A stretch of DNA of 35,284 nt from Anoxybacteroides voinovskiense (GTDB lineage: Bacteria > Bacillota > Bacilli > Bacillales > Anoxybacillaceae): NCBI RefSeq assembly GCF_014196205.1, contig NZ_JACIDE010000031.1, positions 1-35,284 on the forward strand, read 5' to 3'. The notes under the pieces were generated by a model. The model was not told the origin of the DNA. It saw nothing but the letters and a program-made list of their open reading frames with translations, and did not search any database. Within the stretch, counting starts at the first letter, position 1. Each line of letters opens with the position of its first letter. The position numbers and the translations under genes are program-made. Below, in pieces: positions 7,536 to 14,532 of this stretch.

Positions 7536-8542
7536 GAGAACGTCCCTCCTTTTTTATGGACAATAAACAGAAAGAAAGGCAAGCCCATGACCGCAACAAT
7601 CGCGGCGACTGGCGTTTCGTACGGTGCGTTGATTGTACGACCAAGCGTATCGGCCAAAAGCATAAAAGAAGCTCCGACTGTCGCGGACATTGGCAGGATG
7701 AACCGATAGTCTGTTCCTGTAATCGCCCGCACGATGTGTGGAATCATTAAGCCAACAAATGTCATATTGCCAGCAAGTGCGACGGAAGCACCAGCTAATA
7801 CCAAAACGGCAATAAATAATATCGCTTTTATTTGCGTTGTGTTTTGTCCTAATCCAATCGCTACTTCCTCGTTTAAGCTGAGCACTGTCAGCTGTCTGGC
7901 GAAGACAAACGCTACTATCGCGCCTAGTGCGAGAAATGGGACAATCATTTGCAGCTGTTTCCATGTCGTTCCACTCATGCCACCAGCGGTCCACATCGAT
8001 ACATCTTTAGAAATTTTGAAATAAAGCGAAATGCCTTCTGCTAAAGCATATAAAAACATCGAAACTGCCGAACCAGCCAATACGATTTTTAGCGGCGAAA
8101 ATCCGCCTTTTTTTACGGCACCGATGCCAAAGACGACTATCGAACCAGCCGCTGCCCCAGCCAAGCACGCAATCGTAATCAAAAGATAATTGGCGGCAGG
8201 GAAAAAGGCGAGCGTTATGGCTAAAGCGGCATTAGCACCAGCAGTTAGCCCAAGCAGCCCTGGGTCTGCGAGCGGATTTCTCGTTATCCCTTGCATCACT
8301 GCTCCGGAAATAGATAACGCTGCCCCTACCACCATCGCAGCGATTTCGCGCGGAATACGCAGCTCCCAAATCATGAGCGCCCGCTCTTCTTTCGTATGTG
8401 ACGTAATGGCAAGCCATACATCGTGGATGGTCGTATCGACTGCTCCAAATACGAGTGCCATCCAAAACATCGCGACAAGGGCAATGATCGAAATGAGCAG
8501 TTTATAGAGAAACGGAAGGGAAGAATCCTTTTTCGTCGTCAT
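7532..8542 (-). CDS. fhuB: FecCD-family siderophore ABC permease (FhuB type)
   Basis: A 336-residue permease with the FecCD signature LRIPREIAAMVVGAALSISGAVMQG-like segment, the GLLGLTAGANAALA region and GNMTFVGLMIPHIVRAITG. It is the partner of the downstream permease, with which it overlaps by 4 nt. The start at 8542 (MTTKKD...) is preferred over the upstream ATG at 8563 because AAGGAGGAGGCAC stands immediately before it. A hairpin lies between it and the binding-protein gene. Confidence 0.88.
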   Translation of the reverse strand: MTTKKDSSLPFLYKLLISIIALVAMFWMALVFGAVDTTIHDVWLAITSHTKEERALMIWELRIPREIAAMVVGAALSISGAVMQGITRNPLADPGLLGLTAGANAALAITLAFFPAANYLLITIACLAGAAAGSIVVFGIGAVKKGGFSPLKIVLAGSAVSMFLYALAEGISLYFKISKDVSMWTAGGMSGTTWKQLQMIVPFLALGAIVAFVFARQLTVLSLNEEVAIGLGQNTTQIKAILFIAVLVLAGASVALAGNMTFVGLMIPHIVRAITGTDYRFILPMSATVGASFMLLADTLGRTINAPYETPVAAIVAVMGLPFFLFIVHKKGGTFS

Positions 8543-8560
8543 GTGCCTCCTCCTTACATA

Positions 8561-8597
8561 CATAAAGAGCGAGGATCTCTTATAAAGAGCCCTCGCC
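8561..8597 (-). terminator. Hairpin between fhuD and fhuB (attenuator or processing site)
   Basis: On the minus strand GCGAGG-G-CTCTT pairs with AAGAG-AT-CCTCGC around a 3-nt loop, followed by TCTTTATG. A partial terminator here would lower permease output relative to the binding protein, which binding-protein transport operons often need. Confidence 0.6.
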
Positions 8598-8606
8598 TTT
8601 CGTCTC

Positions 8607-9527
8607 TTATTTTCCTAAGAAATGCTTGATGAAGAAGTCAAGCTGGTAATCCAGTGTCAGCGGGTCGTTAAAGTAAAACTCTTTTGCGTTTGCTTCAAAG
8701 ACGTGACCGTTTTTCACGGCTGGAATATTTTTATACGTTTCCGTTTGTTGGAACGAGTTGTCGGCATCAGGGTTTTTGCTGACGATCAAATAATCCCCGG
8801 CAAACTCAGGAAGCGCTTCTGGCGACAGGGCATAATATCCTGGTTTGAGCGCCATTTCTTCCACTTTTTTTGGCATTTTTAACCCCATTTCTTGATAAAG
8901 AATCTCCGTTCCACGACCCCAGTTATTTCCAAATACGTAAAGCTGTTTATCGAAGCTTTCGATGACGGAAACAGTGGCGTTTTCGCCAATTTTTGCTTTA
9001 ATTTCTTCCCCTGCTTTTTGTGCGCGTTGCTTGAAATCATCAACCCACGCTTTCGCTTCTTTTTCTTTATTAAGTAGTTTTCCAATTTCTAAAAACTGCG
9101 TTAAGTAATCGACTTTACCGTACGTATACGTGACTGTCGGCGCAATTTTGCTTAGTTTATCGACGTTTTTCATGTTTGATAACCCAATAATTAAATCCGG
9201 TTTTAGTTCGATAATTTTTTCAATCTCTTCATCTGTTACTGCTTCGACATTTTTTAATTTGTCTTGAAAGCGAGGGTTCATTTTTGACCATGAATCGACC
9301 CCTACTAAATTCACTTCTAGCGCCATGACATGGCCAGCAAAAGAGGATAAAACGACCACTCGTTTTGGATGGGCTGGCACTTCAATAGGGCCGTTTTCGG
9401 ATTGGTACGTAATCGTTTCTTTTTTCGTTTCTTTTGCCGTAGAGTTGTTTTTCTCTGTTGTGTTTCCGCTGCAAGCGTTAGCGATAAATAGCAGCACTAA
9501 CAGGAACGGAATAAGCAGTTTTCTCAT
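8607..9527 (-). CDS. fhuD: FhuD2-like ferric hydroxamate-binding lipoprotein
   Basis: A 306-residue lipoprotein: an N-terminal signal ending in a lipobox with acylated Cys19 (IANAC), then a two-lobe periplasmic-binding-protein fold. The segments NATVSVIESFDKQLYVFGNNW, WGRGTEILYQEMGLKM and FYFNDPLTLDYQ line up by eye with S. aureus FhuD2. FhuD2 binds ferrichrome- and ferrioxamine-type siderophores with Trp, Tyr and Arg of the cleft. The start follows AAAAGGAGAAGAAAAAC. Its first 50 nt overlap the end of fhuC in another frame. It delivers Fe(III)-siderophore to the permeases encoded downstream. Confidence 0.9.
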   Translation of the reverse strand: MRKLLIPFLLVLLFIANACSGNTTEKNNSTAKETKKETITYQSENGPIEVPAHPKRVVVLSSFAGHVMALEVNLVGVDSWSKMNPRFQDKLKNVEAVTDEEIEKIIELKPDLIIGLSNMKNVDKLSKIAPTVTYTYGKVDYLTQFLEIGKLLNKEKEAKAWVDDFKQRAQKAGEEIKAKIGENATVSVIESFDKQLYVFGNNWGRGTEILYQEMGLKMPKKVEEMALKPGYYALSPEALPEFAGDYLIVSKNPDADNSFQQTETYKNIPAVKNGHVFEANAKEFYFNDPLTLDYQLDFFIKHFLGK

Positions 9528-10323
9528 GTTTTTCTTCTCCTTTTAGTAAATTGTATGTAATGCAAATCGGTTTGTTTGTGCGAGGATCGCGGCCGATTAC
9601 TGCATCGATGTGAAATACTTGTTTGAGAACATCGTGAGTCATCACTTCTTCGCGAGTACCCGCCTTGACGATTTTTCCGTCTTTTAAGGCAACGATATAG
9701 TCAGCAAAGCGGGCTGCTTGGTTTAAGTCATGGAGAACCATCACAATTGTTCTTCCTTGTTCCATATTGAGCTTTTGCAACAACTCCAATACTTCCAATT
9801 GGTGAGCCATGTCTAAGTATGTGGTTGGCTCATCAAGGAAAATGATGTCTGTTTGCTGGGCAAGAGCCATAGCAATCCAAACGCGTTGGCGTTGTCCACC
9901 GGAGAGGGAGTCGACTGGGCGGTATTTAAAATCGATTGTTCCAGTGACGTCAAGGGCCCAATCAATGATTTCGTAATCTTGTTTCGTTAGGCGTCCGAAT
10001 CCTTTTTGGTAAGGGAAGCGCCCGTACGATACTAATTCTCCCACCGTTAAACCACTTGGATGTTCTGGCGTCTGGGGGAGGATTGCCATTTTTTTCGCAA
10101 GCAGTTTCGTATTTTCGCTGGCGATTTGCTTACCGTCTAACACCACTGTTCCAGATTGCGGTGCAATAATGCGGGTCATTGCTTTTAGCAACGTGGATTT
10201 TCCGCAGCCGTTCGGTCCGATAATCGTTGTGATTTGTTGATCCGGAATGTGGATGGTTAAATTTTGCACAATGCTCCGATCTTGATAGCCAACGGTTAAA
10301 TCGGTAGTATAAAGCCGAGCCAT
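9478..10323 (-). CDS. fhuC: Siderophore ABC transporter ATPase (FhuC type)
   Basis: A 281-residue ABC ATPase: Walker A GPNGCGKST near residues 36-44, Q-loop (LPQTPEHP), signature LSGGQRQRVW, Walker B DIIFLDEPT and the H-loop His in VLHDLNQA. It powers the FhuBG permease pair. The start is placed at 10323 (MARLYTTDL...), after AAAGGGGGC; a longer ORF from 10422 runs through the Fur-box region and adds a spurious hydrophobic stretch. The C-terminus runs 50 nt into fhuD in another frame. That is longer than usual and could reflect a late frameshift that lengthened the tail after ITYNLL. Confidence 0.92.
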   Translation of the reverse strand: MARLYTTDLTVGYQDRSIVQNLTIHIPDQQITTIIGPNGCGKSTLLKAMTRIIAPQSGTVVLDGKQIASENTKLLAKKMAILPQTPEHPSGLTVGELVSYGRFPYQKGFGRLTKQDYEIIDWALDVTGTIDFKYRPVDSLSGGQRQRVWIAMALAQQTDIIFLDEPTTYLDMAHQLEVLELLQKLNMEQGRTIVMVLHDLNQAARFADYIVALKDGKIVKAGTREEVMTHDVLKQVFHIDAVIGRDPRTNKPICITYNLLKGEEKHEKTAYSVPVSAAIYR

Positions 10324-10355
10324 GCCAAAGCCCCCTTTCACGCAAAAAAAGAAAA

Positions 10356-10370
10356 TGATAATCAATATCA
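10356..10370 (-). promoter_or_regulatory. Fur box 1 (downstream of the promoter)
   Basis: TGATAAT-C-AATATCA matches the 7-1-7 Fur consensus TGATAATNATTATCA at all but one position. It lies between the predicted -10 and the fhuC start, where Fe-Fur would block transcription. Confidence 0.85.
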
Positions 10371-10386
10371 ATATAACTCCATATAT

Positions 10387-10415
10387 AATGTACTTGTATT
10401 TTCTCGAGCTGTCAA
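10387..10415 (-). promoter_or_regulatory. Predicted sigma-A promoter of the fhu operon
   Basis: On the minus strand TTGACA (10415-10410), then 17 bp, then TACATT (10392-10387). It is bracketed by the two Fur boxes. Confidence 0.6.
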
Positions 10416-10426
10416 CTACCATTTCG

Positions 10427-10452
10427 TTTTCATTAAATGATAATGAAAATCA
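10427..10452 (-). promoter_or_regulatory. Fur box 2 (upstream of the promoter)
   Basis: TTTTCATTA (10427-10435) and TAATGAAAA (10441-10449) form a perfect 9-bp inverted repeat around AATGA. An overlapping TGATAAT-G-AAAATCA (10438-10452) differs from the Fur consensus at two positions. It lies just upstream of the -35. Confidence 0.7.
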
Positions 10453-10521
10453 ACACCTTTCCTAAAGTGATCATAAGCGAGTTTGACCTTCCAAACACGA
10501 AACTGCTCGACGATTTTCATG

Positions 10522-10556
10522 AAAAAAGGGAGCCGATAAGTCAGCTCCCTTTTTAT
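10522..10556 (-). terminator. Terminator after the LTA synthase gene
   Basis: AAAAAGGGAGC pairs with GCTCCCTTTTT across a 10-nt loop, directly after the stop codon on the minus strand. Confidence 0.88.
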
Positions 10557-12494
10557 TTACTCTTCATGATGGTTGTAGTCATATTTGCTTCGGTCGACTG
10601 GTTTGAATCCTTTTGGCGTATAGAAACGCAGCAAGTCTTCATAGACGACCTTATCAGACAGGCTAAGCTTTGTACGAACGATTTGTTCGTCGCGATCGAT
10701 TTCGGCATTTTTCTCGATTGCCTCGCCCGTTTGTGTATTATAATATTTTCCATCAACAGCAGTAACAGTTGGTGTGATGAAATCACCGTTGCGGAATGGA
10801 ACGATTTGTTGGTGTTCTGGCGATAATAAGTCCGTACCGAATTGGATATAATTTTTCGTATCGATTCCTAATAGATGGAGCACTGTTGGCAATACGTCGA
10901 TATCCCCACCATACTGGTGCATAATGCCACCTTTTACTCCTGGAACACGAATAAATAATGGCACACGTTGCAATTGCGTATGTTCAAATGGGGTAATCTC
11001 TTTTCCGATAATTTGTGCCATCGCTTCGTTATGGTTATCGGAAATACCGTAATGGTCGCCATATAAAATGATGATTGAACGGTCGTAAAGCCCTGATTGC
11101 TTCAAGTAATCAAAAAATTCTTTGACCGCTTCATCTAAATAACGCGCGGTTTGGAAGTAGCGATCGACTGAGCCGTCTCCTGTTGTCGCAGGCGGAATCG
11201 TTGCCTCGTTTTCGTCGATCAAATAAGGAAAATGGTTTGACAACGTAATAAATTTGACGTAAAACGGTTCTTTTAATGTTTGTAACAACGGAATCGACTC
11301 TCTAAAAAACGGCTTATCTTTTAATCCATAGTTTAGCACGTCTTGGTCGTTCATATCATAGTAGCTTGCATCAAAAAAGTGATCGAAGCCAAATGATTTG
11401 TAAATTTCGTTACGATTCCAGAACGTTTTATAGTTTCCGTGAAAAACGGCTGATGTATAACCGTGCTGTCCTAAAATAGCTGGTGCTGCTTGGTACGTAT
11501 TTTGTGCTTTCGTTGTAAACACGGACCCTTGCGGCAAGCCAAACAGTGAATTTTCTAGCATAAATTCTGCATCCGACGTTTTTCCTTGCCCTGTTTGGTG
11601 GAAAAAGTTATCGAAATACATTGTATTTTTTTCATGGGTGAGCGAGTTTAAAAACGGTGTCACTTCTTGCCCATTTAACTTATAGTTAATTAAAAAGTTT
11701 TGAAACGACTCTAGATGAATATAGATGACGTTCATTCCTTTTCCTTTGCCAAAATACGCTGGATTTGGGTTAGCGTACGTTGCTTGCACATGGTTTAATA
11801 CGGTTGTGACGTCGCTTTTGTTCGCAAATGCTCGTTGGGTTGACGATTTCATGCTTTGGATTGCATCGTAAATGACATAGTTATACATGCCTAAATATTT
11901 CACGATATAGTTACGGTCAAACGTTCTCGTTAATAACTGTGGACGGTCGATTTCCGCCAATGCTAAGTTTGTGACGAACGTAAATACAGCTGTCGCGAAC
12001 AATAAGTTCTTTTTATGGCGACTTAAAGAAATCGGTTGTAAATTCGCACGTTCTTTTACAATTAATGAAACGATGAAGATGATGTCAATGACATAGATAA
12101 AATCATGCCATTTTAACAACTCTAAAATGCTGCCGCCAAGGCTACCGAAGTTACTTGTTTGCGTCAACGTTGGGAATGTAATGAAATCGCTAAAGAACCG
12201 GTAATAGACGATATTCGCGTACAAAATAAACGACAGCATAACATCAATAACAATCAACCAAATATATGGCCGCTTTTTCTTTGCTAGTAAAGCGAGCCCG
12301 AAAAAGAAAATGGCCGAACTAATTGGGTTGATAAAAAGCAGCCATTTTTGCATCGTGTTGCTAATTCCTAAGTTAAACTCAATACGATAAGCAGCATATG
12401 TTTTCATCCAAAATAAAAACACCGCTAATACAAAAAAGCGGAGATGCGTATCGGACCAGCGTTGCAACCACTTTATATTACTGAGCCCCTTCAT
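10557..12494 (-). CDS. ltaS: Lipoteichoic acid synthase (LtaS family)
   Basis: A 645-residue polytopic enzyme: five N-terminal membrane helices (to about residue 190), then an extracellular sulfatase-like phosphoglycerol transferase domain. Visible active-site elements are HQTGQGKTSDAEF (nucleophile Thr and neighbours), AVFHGNYKTFWNR, the SNHFPY histidine and the YGDHYG metal site. It polymerises glycerol phosphate from phosphatidylglycerol onto the glycolipid anchor of LTA. Length matches LtaS/YfnI/YqgS (about 640-650). Which B. subtilis paralogue it corresponds to cannot be told here. The start at 12494 has a weak site (AGAGGTG, 12 nt away). An alanine-rich cleavage region typical of LtaS lies after the membrane part. 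Confidence 0.93.
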   Translation of the reverse strand: MKGLSNIKWLQRWSDTHLRFFVLAVFLFWMKTYAAYRIEFNLGISNTMQKWLLFINPISSAIFFFGLALLAKKKRPYIWLIVIDVMLSFILYANIVYYRFFSDFITFPTLTQTSNFGSLGGSILELLKWHDFIYVIDIIFIVSLIVKERANLQPISLSRHKKNLLFATAVFTFVTNLALAEIDRPQLLTRTFDRNYIVKYLGMYNYVIYDAIQSMKSSTQRAFANKSDVTTVLNHVQATYANPNPAYFGKGKGMNVIYIHLESFQNFLINYKLNGQEVTPFLNSLTHEKNTMYFDNFFHQTGQGKTSDAEFMLENSLFGLPQGSVFTTKAQNTYQAAPAILGQHGYTSAVFHGNYKTFWNRNEIYKSFGFDHFFDASYYDMNDQDVLNYGLKDKPFFRESIPLLQTLKEPFYVKFITLSNHFPYLIDENEATIPPATTGDGSVDRYFQTARYLDEAVKEFFDYLKQSGLYDRSIIILYGDHYGISDNHNEAMAQIIGKEITPFEHTQLQRVPLFIRVPGVKGGIMHQYGGDIDVLPTVLHLLGIDTKNYIQFGTDLLSPEHQQIVPFRNGDFITPTVTAVDGKYYNTQTGEAIEKNAEIDRDEQIVRTKLSLSDKVVYEDLLRFYTPKGFKPVDRSKYDYNHHEE

Positions 12495-12809
12495 CTTTCT
12501 TATTCACCTCTATTTTCTCTCATTCTCTCATTCTAGATTTTTAATATATGGAACATACGTAGTGTTTATGACTTCCTTTATGCAGCACTACTCACCGCTA
12601 TATATTATACAATAAATTCTCCATGTCAAGTAGCATAATACATCTTTTACCGTTCGTCAAATCCATCATATGGCTTTGTTGTTTTGCTGATGAAAAGAGT
12701 TCTATAAAAATCATTGTACAACATGTATGCATTTTTTGGTATATTTTTTACATGTATGATGGAGTGTAAGGAAAGATGAAATGTCAGTGGAGTGACAGGA
12801 GGAAGAGAA
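12495..12809. other. Divergent intergenic region between ltaS and the K+ channel gene
   Basis: These 315 nt have no gene. For ltaS (minus) I see TTGACA at 12629-12624 and TAATAT at 12607-12602 (16-bp spacing), and GTAGTG/CACTAC (12559-12564/12586-12591) that could form a leader hairpin. Toward the potassium gene, ACATGTATG occurs twice (12721-12729 and 12750-12758) in an AT-rich stretch. It may be a repeated operator, but I cannot assign a regulator. Confidence 0.5.
12602..12629 (-). promoter_or_regulatory. Predicted sigma-A promoter of ltaS
   Basis: On the minus strand TTGACA, 16 bp, TAATAT. This leaves a leader of roughly 100 nt before the ltaS start. Confidence 0.5.
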
Positions 12810-14150
12810 ATGCAACAAATACGGAAATATATGTTTGACCCTCCGAAAGTGTTAGTGCTTGGATTTGCGTTAATTATTATGTTAGGTGCGCTATTGTTAA
12901 CACTTCCGATTGCAACAAATGATGGACGAGGGCTTCCATGGTTAGATGCCTTATTTACGGCAACGTCGGCGACTTGCGTGACAGGGCTTGTTGTTGTGGA
13001 TACTGGTACGACGTTTACGTTGTTCGGCCAGCTAGTGATTTTGTTTTTAATTCAAATCGGTGGGCTAGGATTTATGACGTTTGCTACGTTTTTTGCTTTT
13101 CTTGTCGGCAAGCGTATTTCTTTAAAGGAGCGGCTATTGCTTCAAGAGGCATTAAACAATTTATCAATTGAAGGGATTGTTCGCCTTGTGAAGCGAGTGC
13201 TCGTGTTTACGGTCGTCATTGAGCTTGTTGGCGGAATCTTGTTAGCCATTCGTTTTTCGTTTGATATGCCACCGGTAAAGGCGTTTTATTTTGGGATGTT
13301 CCATGCAATCTCCAATTTTAACAATGCAGGCTTTGATTTAATGGGAGGGTTTCGTAGCTTGACTGGGTATGTAGAAGATCCTTTTGTGAATCTTGTCATA
13401 TGTACACTTATTACGCTCGGCGGCATTGGGTTTATCGTGTTGAATGAATTGTATGAATATCGCCAAACGCGTCGGTTTTCTCTCCATACGAAAATCGTTT
13501 TTGTCACGAGCGGGCTTCTTGTGCTGTTTAGTATGTTATTCATTTTGTTGCTGGAGTGGCACAATCCGAAAACGTTATCGCCGCTTTCACCAATCGGAAA
13601 AGTGTTATCGTCGCTTTTTCAGGCAGTGACGCCACGGACAGCAGGCTCGAATACGCTTAATATTTCGGATTTAACGCAGCCGACGCTCTTTTTACTCATC
13701 TTTTTAATGTTTGTCGGTGCCTCTCCTGGTTCTACAGGAGGGGGAATTAAAACGACGACGTTTGCAACATTAATTGGTGCCGTTTGGTCGCAAATTAAAG
13801 GAAAAGAGGACGTCATTTTCTTTAAAAAACGCATTGTATATGACACCATTTATAAATCATTAACTGTAACGTTAAGTGGTCTATTTATTGTGATGGTAGT
13901 GACGATGTTATTGACGATTACAGAGCAAGGGCATGACTTTTTAATGATTTTATTTGAAGCGACGTCGGCGTTTGGTACAGTTGGGTTGTCAATGGGATTA
14001 ACACCGGAATTGTCGCCGTTTGGCAAAGTGTTGATTATTTTTACGATGTTTGCTGGGAGGGTTGGGCCGCTAACAATTGCTTATGCAGTAACGTTGCACC
14101 GCAAACCAGACCCATTCCGCTACCCAAAAGGAAAAATTATGATTGGATGA
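12810..14150 (+). CDS. KtrB/KtrD-type potassium translocating subunit
   Basis: A 446-residue member of the TrkH/KtrB superfamily: four M1-P-M2 repeats, each with a selectivity-filter glycine. Filter segments visible are TATSATCVTGLVV, HAISNFNNAGFDL, AVTPRTAGSN and ATSAFGTVGLSMG. The third membrane repeat has the gating-loop pattern GASPGSTGGGIKTTT. It conducts K+ (Na+-coupled in B. subtilis) as a dimer on a cytosolic KtrA/KtrC ring. No KtrA/KtrC gene is adjacent, which is like the orphan ktrD (ykrM) of B. subtilis, so KtrB versus KtrD is unresolved. The start ATG at 12810 follows ACAGGAGGAAG. The next gene, kimA, is also a K+ importer. Confidence 0.93.
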   Translation: MQQIRKYMFDPPKVLVLGFALIIMLGALLLTLPIATNDGRGLPWLDALFTATSATCVTGLVVVDTGTTFTLFGQLVILFLIQIGGLGFMTFATFFAFLVGKRISLKERLLLQEALNNLSIEGIVRLVKRVLVFTVVIELVGGILLAIRFSFDMPPVKAFYFGMFHAISNFNNAGFDLMGGFRSLTGYVEDPFVNLVICTLITLGGIGFIVLNELYEYRQTRRFSLHTKIVFVTSGLLVLFSMLFILLLEWHNPKTLSPLSPIGKVLSSLFQAVTPRTAGSNTLNISDLTQPTLFLLIFLMFVGASPGSTGGGIKTTTFATLIGAVWSQIKGKEDVIFFKKRIVYDTIYKSLTVTLSGLFIVMVVTMLLTITEQGHDFLMILFEATSAFGTVGLSMGLTPELSPFGKVLIIFTMFAGRVGPLTIAYAVTLHRKPDPFRYPKGKIMIG

Positions 14151-14302
14151 GCATAACACAAAAAAGAAAAGGAAATAAGCGAAAGAAACAAAATTTGAGG
14201 TAAAAAAGCGAGAAAATCAGTTATTTTCTTCCTAATCGGCTCTTTTCGTTTCTTTACAACAGAAGCGGAAGAGCGTAACATATCAGCTATCATAAATCTT
14301 AT

Positions 14303-14426
14303 ATTATCGCTGAATCCGTCATGGAGCGGGGGAACCATTGATGTAACGCATGTTACTTGGGGTGAATCCAAATGAGGAGGGGCTACTCTCATGCCCTAAC
14401 CCGACAGCTAACCTCGTAAGCGTAAT
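14303..14426 (+). ncRNA. ydaO-type c-di-AMP riboswitch aptamer
   Basis: The region holds the ydaO/yuaA consensus blocks in order: ATCGCTGAATCCGTCA, GGAGCGGGGGAACC, TTGGGGTGAATCC, GGGCTACTCTCATGCCC, then AACCCGACAGCTAACC and TCGTAAGCGT. The outer stem forms between ATTA(T)CGCT (14303-14311) and AGCGTAAT (14419-14426). Class knowledge: these aptamers bind c-di-AMP and turn expression off when K+ and c-di-AMP are high. It precedes kimA, one of the known targets of this class. Confidence 0.93.
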
Positions 14427-14443
14427 GGGAGGGATGGAATATT

Positions 14444-14472
14444 GCCGCTAAGGACATCCTTGGCGGTTTTTT
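14444..14472 (+). terminator. Riboswitch expression-platform terminator
   Basis: CCGCTAAGG (14445-14453) pairs with CCTTGGCGG (14458-14466) around ACAT, with one G-U pair, followed by TTTTTT. It lies 18 nt after the aptamer and about 60 nt before kimA. Confidence 0.92.
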
Positions 14473-14532
14473 GTGTTTTTTTGTTGCCGATGTGCAAAAT
14501 AAAACTAGTTGATAGAAAAAGGAGAAGGAGAA

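Noticed and set aside
10324-10422. N-terminal extension of FhuC with a hydrophobic helix
   Set aside because: It would cross Fur box 1 and the predicted -10, lacks a ribosome site, and is foreign to this ATPase family.
10437-10826. Plus-strand ORF of 129 codons downstream of the fhu promoter region
   Set aside because: It is antisense to the end of ltaS and its terminator, with no ribosome site or recognisable domain.
12721-12758. ACATGTATG direct repeat as a riboswitch or sequence-specific operator of the ktr gene
   Set aside because: Two 9-bp copies in an AT-rich region could arise by chance, and no matching regulator is known to me. Recorded only as part of the intergenic description.
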